Shown: positions 15,976-23,210, counted from the stretch's first letter. The stretch: 32,809 bases of DNA from Bacteroidota bacterium (GCA_017857395.1 JAFMDF010000072.1:1-32809), one strand, 5' to 3'. Made by a program: numbers and translations. Notes: a model not told the origin generated them from the letters alone.

Positions 15976-16127
15976 TTCTTTTCTTTTTTGGTGTCCTCAA
16001 ATAAAATTCTAACAGAAGGGGTATAATCATCTTCGTATTGACCAGATTTAACTGCCCAGAAAAAAGCGGCTAAAAAACCAAGTGCTATGAGCAATGAAAT
16101 AAGGATAAGGACGAAGATGATTTTCAT
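15972..16127 (-). CDS. ccoS: CcoS cbb3 maturation protein
   Basis: 51 residues. A membrane helix (about 3-23) is followed by the CcoS signature FFWAVKSGQYEDDYTPSVRIL and an acidic/lysine tail. CcoS is required for inserting haem and copper into CcoN. In many operons it follows ccoI, the copper-exporting P-type ATPase. Here ccoS is the first gene and ccoI is absent. ATG 16127 lies 61 bp after the nearest CRP-type operator. The -7-like TAACTTGC (16165-16158) is 36.5 bp from that operator's centre. Confidence 0.92.
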   Translation of the reverse strand: MKIIFVLILISLLIALGFLAAFFWAVKSGQYEDDYTPSVRILFEDTKKEKK

Positions 16128-16187
16128 ATTTCAATAATTTAAATTTTTAATTCGGGTGCAAGTTACCCCCTCCTTTTAGTTTGTTTG

Positions 16188-16225
16188 GTGAGAAATATCA
16201 TAGGGGTTTGGTGATTTTTGTCACC
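16188..16225. promoter_or_regulatory. Paired CRP/FNR-type operators between the cbb3 operon and the flavodoxin
   Basis: GTGAGAAATATCAT (16188-16201, centre 16194.5) and GGTGATTTTTGTCACC (16210-16225, centre 16217.5) are 23 bp apart. Toward ccoS, the -7-like TAACTTGC (16165-16158) ends 36.5 bp from the first centre. Toward the flavodoxin, TTCTTTTG (16247-16254) ends 36.5 bp from the second centre. One pair can therefore place a proximal activator near -41 of both divergent promoters, as at the CBS/kinase locus. Confidence 0.8.
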
Positions 16226-16308
16226 CCTCTAAACTTAAGATTTTAGTTCTTTTGAAAAAGAAAGTAAAGACAACTTCCTGAAATGATTTTATTCAAAAAA
16301 TAAAAATT

Positions 16309-16818
16309 ATGAAGACTTTAATCGCCTACTTTTCACTTGATGGCAATACTAAATGGATAGCAGAAAAGCTGCATCGAAAATTGCCAAATACAACTTTGCA
16401 CGCCATTGAATTAGCTAGTAACCCCATAAAATCCAAATGGTGGAGAATGATGGTATATGGTTTTAAAACGACCTTTTATAAAAAAATGGCTATCAAAAAC
16501 AGCCATCTAGATATGACGAAATATGATGCAGTTATTATTGGTGCTCCAGTTTGGGCAGGTCAAGTACCTCCTCCTCTCAAAGCATTTTTACAACAGTATC
16601 CATTAAAGGGTAAAAAGGTAGCTGCTTTTTGTAGCATGGGAGGAGAACCTAGTCAATTTTTTGAGGGCTTTAAAAAAGCGGCTAATATAGAATCAATTGA
16701 AGCGACTTTGTCCATTGTAGAACCCTTACAAAACCTGACCAAGGAAAATTTTAAAAAATTGGATGATTTTGTAAAAAGGGTCGAGGTGGCTTTTGAAATG
16801 GAAGCTGAATTAACCTGA
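16309..16818 (+). CDS. Flavodoxin-family protein
   Basis: 169 residues. The N-terminal FMN phosphate loop is SLDGNTKWIAE, a variant of the usual S/T-x-T-G-N-T-x-x-x-A. Further blocks are YDAVIIGAPVWAGQVPPPLKAFL (second flavin-binding region) and KKVAAFCSMGG (third). The basic WWRMMVYGFKTTFYKKMAIK segment (about 44-63) is unusual for an electron-carrier flavodoxin and could contact a partner. It may act as a menaquinone-dependent or NAD(P)H-linked flavodoxin; the partner is unknown. It is controlled by the operator pair shared with the cbb3 operon. Confidence 0.85.
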   Translation: MKTLIAYFSLDGNTKWIAEKLHRKLPNTTLHAIELASNPIKSKWWRMMVYGFKTTFYKKMAIKNSHLDMTKYDAVIIGAPVWAGQVPPPLKAFLQQYPLKGKKVAAFCSMGGEPSQFFEGFKKAANIESIEATLSIVEPLQNLTKENFKKLDDFVKRVEVAFEMEAELT

Positions 16819-16848
16819 ATAATAACTAATGTGAAATAATAAAAAATC

Positions 16849-16989
16849 ATGGATAAAAGTGGTAATTCAACAGCTTGGAGCACAACCCCTTTCAATCAAG
16901 CAGAAGAACGATACAGTATGTATGCCTTGAAAGCGTACGGATTGCCACGGATTTATTGGCATGGGATGTTGCGAGGAAGGGAATTCTAA
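16849..16989 (+). CDS. 46-residue unknown protein after the flavodoxin
   Basis: ATG at 16849 is 30 bp past the flavodoxin stop and the frame ends 31 bp before a strong terminator, so it probably ends the same transcript. The sequence is aromatic and basic ([20 protein letters not shown] and then HGMLRGREF), with no signal peptide or membrane helix. I do not recognise it. It could be a real small protein or a remnant of a longer gene. Confidence 0.45.
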   Translation: MDKSGNSTAWSTTPFNQAEERYSMYALKAYGLPRIYWHGMLRGREF

Positions 16990-17020
16990 TTAATTCGCGT
17001 TTTGTTTTATCTCCTATAAA

Positions 17021-17053
17021 GGGTAAGCTTTGTTACATCGCTTACCCTGTTTT
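17021..17053 (+). terminator. Intrinsic terminator of the flavodoxin transcript
   Basis: GGGTAAGC (17021-17028) pairs with GCTTACCC (17040-17047), an 8-bp stem with an 11-base loop followed by TGTTTTTATTT. It also lies beyond the end of nosY on the opposite strand. Confidence 0.85.
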
Positions 17054-17077
17054 TATTTAAAAAACTGTTATCATGCT

Positions 17078-17860
17078 TCAAAAATCCTTCCGCCTAGAAA
17101 CCCGCTGTATCCCCAAAACAGGTAATACTACCCATAAAACTAAAGACAAAAAAGCAATACCCAATCCTAATCCGCTTCCTAAAAACTTATGAAAAACGGC
17201 CCCTGTATAACCCATCAAAGCAGAAATATCCAGTTTTAATAAAATCAAAATCCGAGATAAATCTATGGGGTTAAACATAGATGCACCTAAAGCAAAAGAT
17301 TCTAAGGGATAATCCGAGAACATAGCTAAAACCAATAAAAATAGACCATCATAAATCACCGCAAAAAATAACCAAACCAGAATGGCTAACCCAAATCCTT
17401 TAATCCGATTCTCATTTTTTAAAGCAATAAAAAAAGCAATAGCAGAAAAGATAAAGGATAGAAAGACGCCTACCAATAATAAGGTGAAATAATTCCAAAT
17501 TTCAGCAGAACCAAAAATGCCATAAGTGATAAAAGGCAAGCCGACACCAATCAAAATACTCAGAGACAAGGAGGTTGCTACGCCTAAATATTGTCCTAAA
17601 AAGATATGTGTTCGTTTGATTGGTTGCGCTAATAACAATTCTGTAAATTCTCTAGAATTATAATAATACATGATACCAAAAATGGTTGCAATTAAGGGGA
17701 CTAAGACCAAAATTACATTCATCAAACTGATAATCACTTTTGATAAATCGCTGCTTAACCAAAAAAGCGATAGGGTTAATAATGCATAAAAGGCACAATA
17801 AATATACGTCCAACGACTTCTGATTAGGTCAAAAAAACTGTATTTTAATATTTTAAACAT
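17078..17860 (-). CDS. nosY: NosY, ABC transporter permease for N2O reductase maturation
   Basis: 260 residues with about six membrane helices (near 18-38, 45-68, 95-118, 125-148, 163-190 and 230-252). NosY-type features are MFKILKYSFFDLIRSRW at the start, YYYNSREFTELLLAQPIKRTHIFLGQYLG after the second helix, and the Gly-rich FLGSGLGLG near the end. With NosF (ATPase) and NosD it forms the complex that energises assembly of the CuZ site of NosZ. It is the last gene of the cluster and is separated from nosF by a 389-bp gap holding a MITE-like insertion. Confidence 0.92.
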   Translation of the reverse strand: MFKILKYSFFDLIRSRWTYIYCAFYALLTLSLFWLSSDLSKVIISLMNVILVLVPLIATIFGIMYYYNSREFTELLLAQPIKRTHIFLGQYLGVATSLSLSILIGVGLPFITYGIFGSAEIWNYFTLLLVGVFLSFIFSAIAFFIALKNENRIKGFGLAILVWLFFAVIYDGLFLLVLAMFSDYPLESFALGASMFNPIDLSRILILLKLDISALMGYTGAVFHKFLGSGLGLGIAFLSLVLWVVLPVLGIQRVSRRKDF

Positions 17861-17920
17861 TTTTTGGTTGATTAGTTGATTAATTACTAGTTGATTAGTT
17901 ACAAATCAATCTTTTATATT

Positions 17921-18244
17921 AGGGCGAACGAAAAGTCAAAATCATAATATATAACTTATTGAAGACTGGTGGTCGATGTTTGAAGATTGCATCCATAGCC
18001 GTCAGGCTAAGAAAATTATTACTGATAGTCAACGATTTATGCAGGTGTCGATGTTTGAAGATTTTATCTTCAAACCAATATTCTTTAGGTTTTTAACCTA
18101 ATTAGCTTTAAAAAACATCTAAATTAAATCGTTAACCTGACGGCTATGGATTGCATCTTCAAACCTATATTTTATGCCGATAGCTATCGGCATCAGGTTT
18201 TACTAGCCGATTACATATTATAAAAACGACTTTTCGTTCACCCT
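17921..18244. mobile_element. MITE-like element inserted between nosF and nosY
   Basis: About 324 bp flanked by an 11-bp perfect direct repeat ATCTTTTATAT (17909-17919 and 18245-18255), interpreted as a target duplication. Its ends are 17-bp terminal inverted repeats with one mismatch (AGGGCGAACGAAAAGTC at 17921-17937 against 18228-18244). Inside are an inverted repeat around ATCCATAGCCGTCAGG and its complement (about 18137-18152), and the perfect 20-bp palindrome 18174-18193 (ATGCCGATAGCTATCGGCAT). No coding frame is present, so it must be non-autonomous. The right target copy overlaps the nosF stop codon without damaging it. Confidence 0.8.
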
Positions 18245-18249
18245 ATCTT

Positions 18250-19011
18250 TTATATAGAAACCCTTTTCATTTTTACTTTTTTATCGGCTTGACCATTGGC
18301 ACTAAACACGGTCTTTTTAGTTAAAATATTCGCAATTGCACCTTCCAGATTCACACCTGCATAACGTGCTTTTATTTCGGCTACACTTCCTTTAAAATAA
18401 ACTTTTCCTTCTAATAAAAACACAATTTCATCTGCCATTTCTTCTACAAAACTCATAATGTGAGTCGTAATTAGAATCGTTTTCCCTTTTGCCCTTTCTT
18501 GCCGAATCAAGTTTTTTAATTTTATCATGGCCACAGGATCTAAACCAGTAGTCGGTTCGTCCAGCATCATGATGGCATTATCGTACATAAAGGCTTGCAC
18601 TAAATTTACTTTTTGGCGAGTGCCCCCTGATAAAGTACCTAAACGTTTGTCCAAAAAAGGTGCTAATTCAAATAATTCAATTAACGCTGCATCGTTTGCT
18701 TTTCGACCTCTGATGTCTTTTATCATCTCTAATAGTTCCCGAACCAATAAATTTTCTGGAAAACGAGCAATTTGGGGTAAATAATCTAGGTAATTGCGAT
18801 AAGCCCATTCACCCAAAATGTTATGTTTGTTGATAGTAATTTGCCCTTTATCGGGGATTACCATACCTAGCATACATTTAATCAGCGTCGTTTTTCCAGA
18901 ACCATTAGGCCCTAAAACTGCCGTAATACCAGATTTATCAAAATCTAAATTGATACCCTTGAGGACTTCATTTTTACCAAAGGCCTTTTGTAAATTATTG
19001 ACTTGGAGCAT
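18250..19011 (-). CDS. nosF: NosF, ABC transporter ATPase for N2O reductase maturation
   Basis: 253 residues. Walker A GPNGSGKTT (34-42), Q-loop DYLPQIARFPENL, signature LSGGTRQKVN (127-136), Walker B AIMMLDEPTTGLDP (146-159) and the H-loop TTHIM. The last 45 residues (after GKVYFKGSVAEI) are the NosF-type C-terminal extension. It powers NosY/NosD. The gene starts 6 bp after the PTPS-like gene. Its stop lies within the target duplication of a MITE-like element that separates it from nosY. Confidence 0.93.
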   Translation of the reverse strand: MLQVNNLQKAFGKNEVLKGINLDFDKSGITAVLGPNGSGKTTLIKCMLGMVIPDKGQITINKHNILGEWAYRNYLDYLPQIARFPENLLVRELLEMIKDIRGRKANDAALIELFELAPFLDKRLGTLSGGTRQKVNLVQAFMYDNAIMMLDEPTTGLDPVAMIKLKNLIRQERAKGKTILITTHIMSFVEEMADEIVFLLEGKVYFKGSVAEIKARYAGVNLEGAIANILTKKTVFSANGQADKKVKMKRVSI

Positions 19012-19017
19012 TTTTTA

Positions 19018-19482
19018 TTATTTTTCCGTTTCGTAATTCCATTCCACATAAGAGCTTACCGTTTCATAGAGTCTCAAACGAGCTAATTCCACGTTGGGCA
19101 TTTCTTTAAAAGTATCTTGTAATAATTCTACAAAATAGAGTAGTATATTCTCGCAAGTTGGTTGAAAAGGGACTTCGATTATTTTTTCGTGAATACCTTT
19201 TAAATGGGCTTTTAATCCACTATGCGATTTTTCATTAAGGATAACTGCATGATTAAATGGAGTGATAATTATTTCTTTTATGGTGTTTTTCAAATCAATA
19301 AAATCAACCACCATTCCATCTTTTGGATGGTTGGGTTCGACTAATGGATAGCCGCTGACCGTAATTTGCAATTGTACCGAAGGTCCATAAGTATCCTTAG
19401 GTTCTCCGTCGTATTTATACAAAGCATGCCGAATATCTAATGAAAATGCCTTGGTCAATTTGATTTTTGTTCGTTTCGACAT
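19018..19482 (-). CDS. PTPS/QueD-like protein that lacks the usual zinc ligands
   Basis: 154 residues with the tunnelling fold of 6-pyruvoyl/6-carboxy-tetrahydropterin synthases. Landmarks are FSLDIRHAL (13-21), GMVVDFIDLK, FNHAVILNE, QPTCENILLYFVELL and ARLRLYETVSSYVEW. The metal site is altered. The normal HGH is replaced by Tyr-Gly-Pro near residues 32-34, leaving at most one zinc ligand (His19). The usual catalytic Cys before it is missing and the conserved Asp-His is Asn-His. Normal pterin synthase activity is therefore unlikely. It sits between nosD and nosF with gaps of 10 and 6 bp, so it is probably a part of N2O reductase maturation with an unknown ligand. Confidence 0.75.
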   Translation of the reverse strand: MSKRTKIKLTKAFSLDIRHALYKYDGEPKDTYGPSVQLQITVSGYPLVEPNHPKDGMVVDFIDLKNTIKEIIITPFNHAVILNEKSHSGLKAHLKGIHEKIIEVPFQPTCENILLYFVELLQDTFKEMPNVELARLRLYETVSSYVEWNYETEK

Positions 19483-19492
19483 GTTCAGATTT

Positions 19493-20749
19493 TTAGTTTA
19501 AAGAAAATAATTCGATATGTTCAATTTTTTGCATAACTGGCCGATTATCTACTACTTTTTTTGGTGTAAAAACTGGGCTTACTTTTTCAGAAAAATTTAT
19601 AATATCAATAAACAGACTTCTAAGCAGAACCATCGCCTCAGGCGTTTTATTGACTACATAATTGAATAATTTTACAGGGCGATAGGGGATGTCTCCAATT
19701 CCATTTTTATCCAAATCATATCCTGTATAAGCACTCCAAAAATTACCACTAAATTCGTTATTATTCACACTACTATTGAGCGATAGGTCGAAGGTGTTAT
19801 ACAAAAAATTATTGCTAGAAATGATGTTATCCAGACAACCGCCTGATATTTTTATCGCCCAACCATTACGGACAAAGTCATTATCCAAATAGTTGATTCT
19901 AGTAGAACCCTCTACATAGATGCCTATGGTATTTTCTTTAAAGACATTATTTTTAATATCTGCATCATAAATTTCTTTTAATAATAAGCCATAAGATGCT
20001 TTACCCCAATTATATTCAAATGCGTTTTCCCACATATTGATTTTTTTGGAAAACATCACTGCGACTCCAGCCCCATTTCGCCGAAATTCATTTTTAAAAT
20101 AATCGTCATTATTAGAAAACATAAAATGTAAGCCATAACGCAAATTATCTTCGCTGATATTGAATCGAACTTTGCTATTATCCACAAATTCCAAATAGAT
20201 GCCATCTCGATGGTGACGCACTATATTTTTTTCTATCAATATATTTTTACAATACCATAAATGAATAGCATTCCCCGAAGACATTTCTTCTACTGCTTCG
20301 CCAATCAATTCATTATTTTGGACAATTCCTTTATCCGCATGTTCCAGATAAATGCCAAAAAAAGTATTGTATAAACGATTGTTTTTGATTGTAAAATTTT
20401 TAGCTCTTTTAATACGGATTCCTGCTCGGTCTTCCATATAGCTCGTTCCTACATTTTGAATTTGTAACCCTTCAATAGTGACATTATCAGCGAGTACTGT
20501 TAAAATTTCGCCTTTGTTTTCACCATCTAAAATAGGGTAGTCTTCCCCTGAAATAGTTAGCGATTTATTGACGATTATTTTCCCTTCTTTGTAGATGCCT
20601 GCTTTGATTATTAGTTGGTCGCCCTTTTCTGCTGCTTTGATGGCGGCGGTGATGGTTGTCCACTCACAGGAGTTGCATACTTCTAGTGTTTTAGCAAAAA
20701 TGGATATTGCTAATAGGCTGATTGTCAGTAGTAGGAAGTATTTTTTCAT
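19493..20749 (-). CDS. nosD: NosD, periplasmic right-handed beta-helix protein
   Basis: About 418 residues from ATG 20749, where a Sec signal peptide begins (MKKYFLLLTISLLAISIFA). The N-terminus of the mature protein has VCNSCEWTTITAAIKAA and GDQLIIKAGIY. Many parallel beta-helix repeats follow, for example LTISGEDYPILDG, NRLYNTFFGIYLEHA, NILIEKNIVRHHRDGIYLE and ENTIGIYVEG. The NosD-typical end IPYRPVKLFNYVV precedes a 60-residue tail. NosD works with NosF and NosY in supplying the CuZ cluster. Gap to the PTPS-like gene is 10 bp. Confidence 0.93.
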   Translation of the reverse strand: MKKYFLLLTISLLAISIFAKTLEVCNSCEWTTITAAIKAAEKGDQLIIKAGIYKEGKIIVNKSLTISGEDYPILDGENKGEILTVLADNVTIEGLQIQNVGTSYMEDRAGIRIKRAKNFTIKNNRLYNTFFGIYLEHADKGIVQNNELIGEAVEEMSSGNAIHLWYCKNILIEKNIVRHHRDGIYLEFVDNSKVRFNISEDNLRYGLHFMFSNNDDYFKNEFRRNGAGVAVMFSKKINMWENAFEYNWGKASYGLLLKEIYDADIKNNVFKENTIGIYVEGSTRINYLDNDFVRNGWAIKISGGCLDNIISSNNFLYNTFDLSLNSSVNNNEFSGNFWSAYTGYDLDKNGIGDIPYRPVKLFNYVVNKTPEAMVLLRSLFIDIINFSEKVSPVFTPKKVVDNRPVMQKIEHIELFSLN

Positions 20750-20770
20750 AAAAAAGCTGATTTCGATATT

Positions 20771-20824
20771 CCAAGTCTCCAGACTTGGAATCAATATCTG
20801 GTCGTCTCAAGTCTGGAGACTTGA
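20771..20824. repeat. Two similar short palindromes between fasciclin gene and nosD
   Basis: CCAAGTCT-CC-AGACTTGG (20771-20788) and TCAAGTCT-GG-AGACTTGA (20807-20824) are two 8-bp-arm hairpins with nearly the same sequence. They fill the 91-bp gap before nosD and could terminate or stabilise parts of the nos transcript differently. They resemble dispersed palindromic repeats. Confidence 0.65.
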
Positions 20825-20840
20825 TACATTGAATAATGGG

Positions 20841-21401
20841 TTACCCAGGCGGCAACATCACCTTATCTACTACATGCACAACCCCATTAGATGCCTGGAC
20901 CGTACCTAAAATATTAGCTTCATGCACCGCAATTTTATCTCCGTCTTTTTTCACTTTGACATAATGACCACTTGCTTGAAATAACCGTTGTCCATTTTTC
21001 AATAAATTACCTTGGTAATTTCCAGGAGAGGCATGAAATTTGATGATTTTTGCCAATTTTGCCTTATTTTCTGGTTTCAATAAATCTTCAACTGTACCAG
21101 CAGGTAAAGCAGCAAAGGCAGCATTGGTAGGGGCAAAAACGGTTAAAGGGCCTGCATTGACTAAGACGTCTTCCAACCCTGCCGCTTGTACTGCAGCAAC
21201 TAAAGTCGTATGGTCTTTTGATCCTAAAGCAACCTGCAAAACATTTTTGGCAGATGCGTCATCTGATACCCCCGATTGTCCTATGGTAGGGGCAACATTT
21301 CCAGTAGCCGTTTCAGTTGCAACAGCGGAAGTATTGGGTTGATTACAAGCTATGGTGAATAGACTTAAAATTAATGCGTACAAAAAAATGATTTTTTTCA
21401 T
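20841..21401 (-). CDS. Fasciclin (FAS1) domain lipoprotein in the nos cluster
   Basis: About 186 residues from ATG 21401. Signal peptide with lipobox SLFTIAC, a low-complexity Thr/Ala linker, then one FAS1 domain (about 55-185). Typical FAS1 blocks are TLVAAVQAAGLEDVL, GPLTVFAPTNAAFAALP, HASPGNYQGNLL, the YH-like LFQASGHYVKV and ASNGVVHVVDKVMLPPG. FAS1 domains mediate adhesion or protein contacts. It lies between nosL and nosD in the same direction, so it may tether or organise the periplasmic maturation proteins; this is inferred. The longer frame would overlap nosL and is rejected. Confidence 0.88.
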   Translation of the reverse strand: MKKIIFLYALILSLFTIACNQPNTSAVATETATGNVAPTIGQSGVSDDASAKNVLQVALGSKDHTTLVAAVQAAGLEDVLVNAGPLTVFAPTNAAFAALPAGTVEDLLKPENKAKLAKIIKFHASPGNYQGNLLKNGQRLFQASGHYVKVKKDGDKIAVHEANILGTVQASNGVVHVVDKVMLPPG

Positions 21402-21420
21402 GATAATTAGTTTTATTGAT

Positions 21421-21867
21421 TTAGTTTTTACTAATCGGAGTACCCGTAATTTTTTCCTGAACGCCCTTCCAATCATATAGATTTCCGCTCTTTTTAAGTT
21501 GCATCTTACGCGCATTTACTTTATTTTCAAAAGCAGATAAATAAGCCCCCATTGGACTTGGAATGGCTTTGCTTATTAAAAAATGACTGGTTTTAGCATC
21601 CATTAACTCGCCTGGTTTTTCATAGTTATTGACCAATAAAAAGGCGTAGTTGGAATCCTCTCTTTTATCGATATAATTCACCATACATTCGATGGCATCG
21701 AATACATATACTTTACCTTTAGAGGTGACTACTTCTGCGGCATGTTGACGGTCAACGACTGTCATTTTACAGAATTCACACCTATCAGAACCATATTCAA
21801 TTGACTTTTGCTCGGGCATACAAGAGAGCATCAGCAGCACTAACAGCATTAGACTTAGATATTTCAT
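21421..21867 (-). CDS. nosL: NosL, copper-binding lipoprotein
   Basis: About 148 residues from ATG 21867; the longer frame starts with TTG. Lipoprotein signal with lipobox LLMLSC at about residue 16. The NosL metal-binding block DRCEFCKMTVVD is followed by FDAIECMVNYI, the conserved SPMGAYLSAFENK and a Lys-rich end. NosL delivers Cu+ to NosZ via the NosDFY complex. The gene overlaps the end of the upstream membrane-protein gene by 71 bp, which is unusually long and suggests translational coupling. Confidence 0.92.
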   Translation of the reverse strand: MKYLSLMLLVLLMLSCMPEQKSIEYGSDRCEFCKMTVVDRQHAAEVVTSKGKVYVFDAIECMVNYIDKREDSNYAFLLVNNYEKPGELMDAKTSHFLISKAIPSPMGAYLSAFENKVNARKMQLKKSGNLYDWKGVQEKITGTPISKN

Positions 21868-22441
21868 TTTTGTCAAATTTTAATTTAAACCAAGCGGCAA
21901 CAAATGCCAATAGAATAGACAGTCCTGCAAAATATCCACTTATATGAGGGAATGATTTCGCAGTAAAACTGATAATTTCCTTGGTGCCAAATAATGGTGG
22001 TTGAAAAGATGCACCGGGTATTTTGATAGGTGCTTTATCACTTAAAGTATGTCCATAATCGTATTCCCAAAGGTAAAAATCATAGAGTCCTAAAATTGCC
22101 AGCACGACCATTATCCCTCCCCATGTTAAATAGAATTTCCATTTATTAAAATAGGCGGCTAAAAGTCCAAAACCCACCATAAAGAGGATGACATAAGGAA
22201 AGTATTGTAACTCTGGAATAGCGTCTTCATCAATATATTTCATTCCAACGTAGTGGTTGAGGATATTGATATTTTGGATGACAGAAGGATTTTCGCCACC
22301 TAATTTATTTATCCAAATATGCATTGTGACCCCATCGGGATATTGCGGTGCAATTAAGGTGATTTGCCACATCGGAAAAATAAATAAAGTGAGTAAGGCA
22401 GCAATGCCTAATATCATTAAAATTCTTGGTGTATTTTTCAT
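21797..22441 (-). CDS. Four-helix membrane protein of the nos cluster, function unknown
   Basis: 214 residues with hydrophobic helices near 7-29, 83-101, 107-125 and 168-190. Between the first two is a loop of about 50 residues with PQYPDGVTMHIWINKLGG and NINILNHYVGMKYI. A second loop contains LWEYDYGHTLSDKAPIKIPG. Conserved His and Met residues in the loops would suit copper or haem handling, but this is speculative. Clade II nos clusters often encode additional membrane proteins (such as NosB). Whether this is one of them cannot be told from sequence here. Its last 71 bp overlap nosL. Confidence 0.8.
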   Translation of the reverse strand: MKNTPRILMILGIAALLTLFIFPMWQITLIAPQYPDGVTMHIWINKLGGENPSVIQNINILNHYVGMKYIDEDAIPELQYFPYVILFMVGFGLLAAYFNKWKFYLTWGGIMVVLAILGLYDFYLWEYDYGHTLSDKAPIKIPGASFQPPLFGTKEIISFTAKSFPHISGYFAGLSILLAFVAAWFKLKFDKNEISKSNAVSAADALLYARAKVN

Positions 22442-22925
22442 TTTTTTATGGTAATACGGATAATTTGGTAGTGATATAAAAATAAAATGGATAATTTTTA
22501 TCCGTGGAGGTTATCCGTGGGAAACTAAAATATGCTTGCCACACGGATAGCTTCCACCAATGATTTTTATGCTATAAAAGTATTTTGTAGTCCTTCACTT
22601 TATTTATTATCCCTTCTTTATAAAGGAGAATGACTACGGGTTAATATTCCGAATTACTTAACTAATAACGCTAGGTTCGCTCAAATTTTTGATTAATACA
22701 TAAATTACACGAAATAATATTCTGTATTAAAAGTATTTTTATCTTTAAAACAGTATTTTGTTCGTATTTATTTTTATTAAATAAATATAATTAAAATATT
22801 ATTTTTAACCCTAAAATAATAACCTGAAAAGAGTTTATTTAAAATAAATAAAATTCTGCATTTTAAACATAAATCAAAATATTATTTTGATAATATTTTA
22901 TTTTATTAACTAATTTTGGGCGAAC
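22442..22925. other. Gene-free gap in the nos cluster, half of it a MITE-like element
   Basis: From 22442 to 22668 there is no credible gene. It contains imperfect inverted copies of GGATAACCTCC/CCACGGATA (about 22495-22555) that could fold into a hairpin. From 22669 to 22931 it is the MITE-like element described separately. No paired CRP-type operator was seen. Confidence 0.65.
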
Positions 22926-22931
22926 CTAGCG
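22669..22931. mobile_element. MITE-like element at the 3' end of the cupin gene
   Basis: 263 bp with 12-bp perfect terminal inverted repeats CGCTAGGTTCGC (22669-22680) and GCGAACCTAGCG (22920-22931). It is flanked by a 6-bp direct repeat TAATAA (22663-22668, 22932-22937). The interior is extremely AT-rich and non-coding. Its first 48 bp match positions 1-48 in reverse. The right terminal repeat supplies the last codon and stop of the cupin gene. Confidence 0.8.
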
Positions 22932-23210
22932 TAATAATAATTCACTATCCATTTTCGCTTCTAACCAATGTACTTTATTCGCTTCAATAACTAAAAATTC
23001 ATGAGCTATAAGGGGTTTCTTTTCGTCCCGATAATTAAATGTTATCTGACCTTTTTTAACGAGTAAAAATGCAGGTACTGGAGTGGTGTGTTCTTTAATA
23101 ATCGCCCCTTTCTCAAGCGTAATTTTATAGACTTTATAGGCATCAGTTTTAGCAACTACCTTGCTTTGAATGCCCTTTGATATTGGTGGAATGATTTCTT
23201 TTACTGGCAT
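22926..23210 (-). CDS. Small cupin-domain protein with a 3' end changed by insertion
   Basis: About 94 residues, a single cupin barrel: YKVYKITLEKGAIIKEHTTP (first motif), AFLLVKKGQITFNYRDEKKPL, and HEFLVIEANKVHWLEA (second motif, with His). Metal binding is possible through His residues of EHTTP and VHW. Function is unknown. It is cotranscribed in direction with nosZ, starting about 150 bp after it. The last codons are CGC-TAG from the element's terminal repeat. If the element and one TAATAA copy are removed, the frame reads Val-Lys-stop instead, so the insertion changed just the end. ATG 23210 fits the start of the fold. Confidence 0.82.
   Translation of the reverse strand: MPVKEIIPPISKGIQSKVVAKTDAYKVYKITLEKGAIIKEHTTPVPAFLLVKKGQITFNYRDEKKPLIAHEFLVIEANKVHWLEAKMDSELLLR

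Noticed and set aside
21868-21876. Upstream start for nosL
   Set aside because: The upstream codon is TTG; the ATG at 21867 gives a normal lipoprotein signal.
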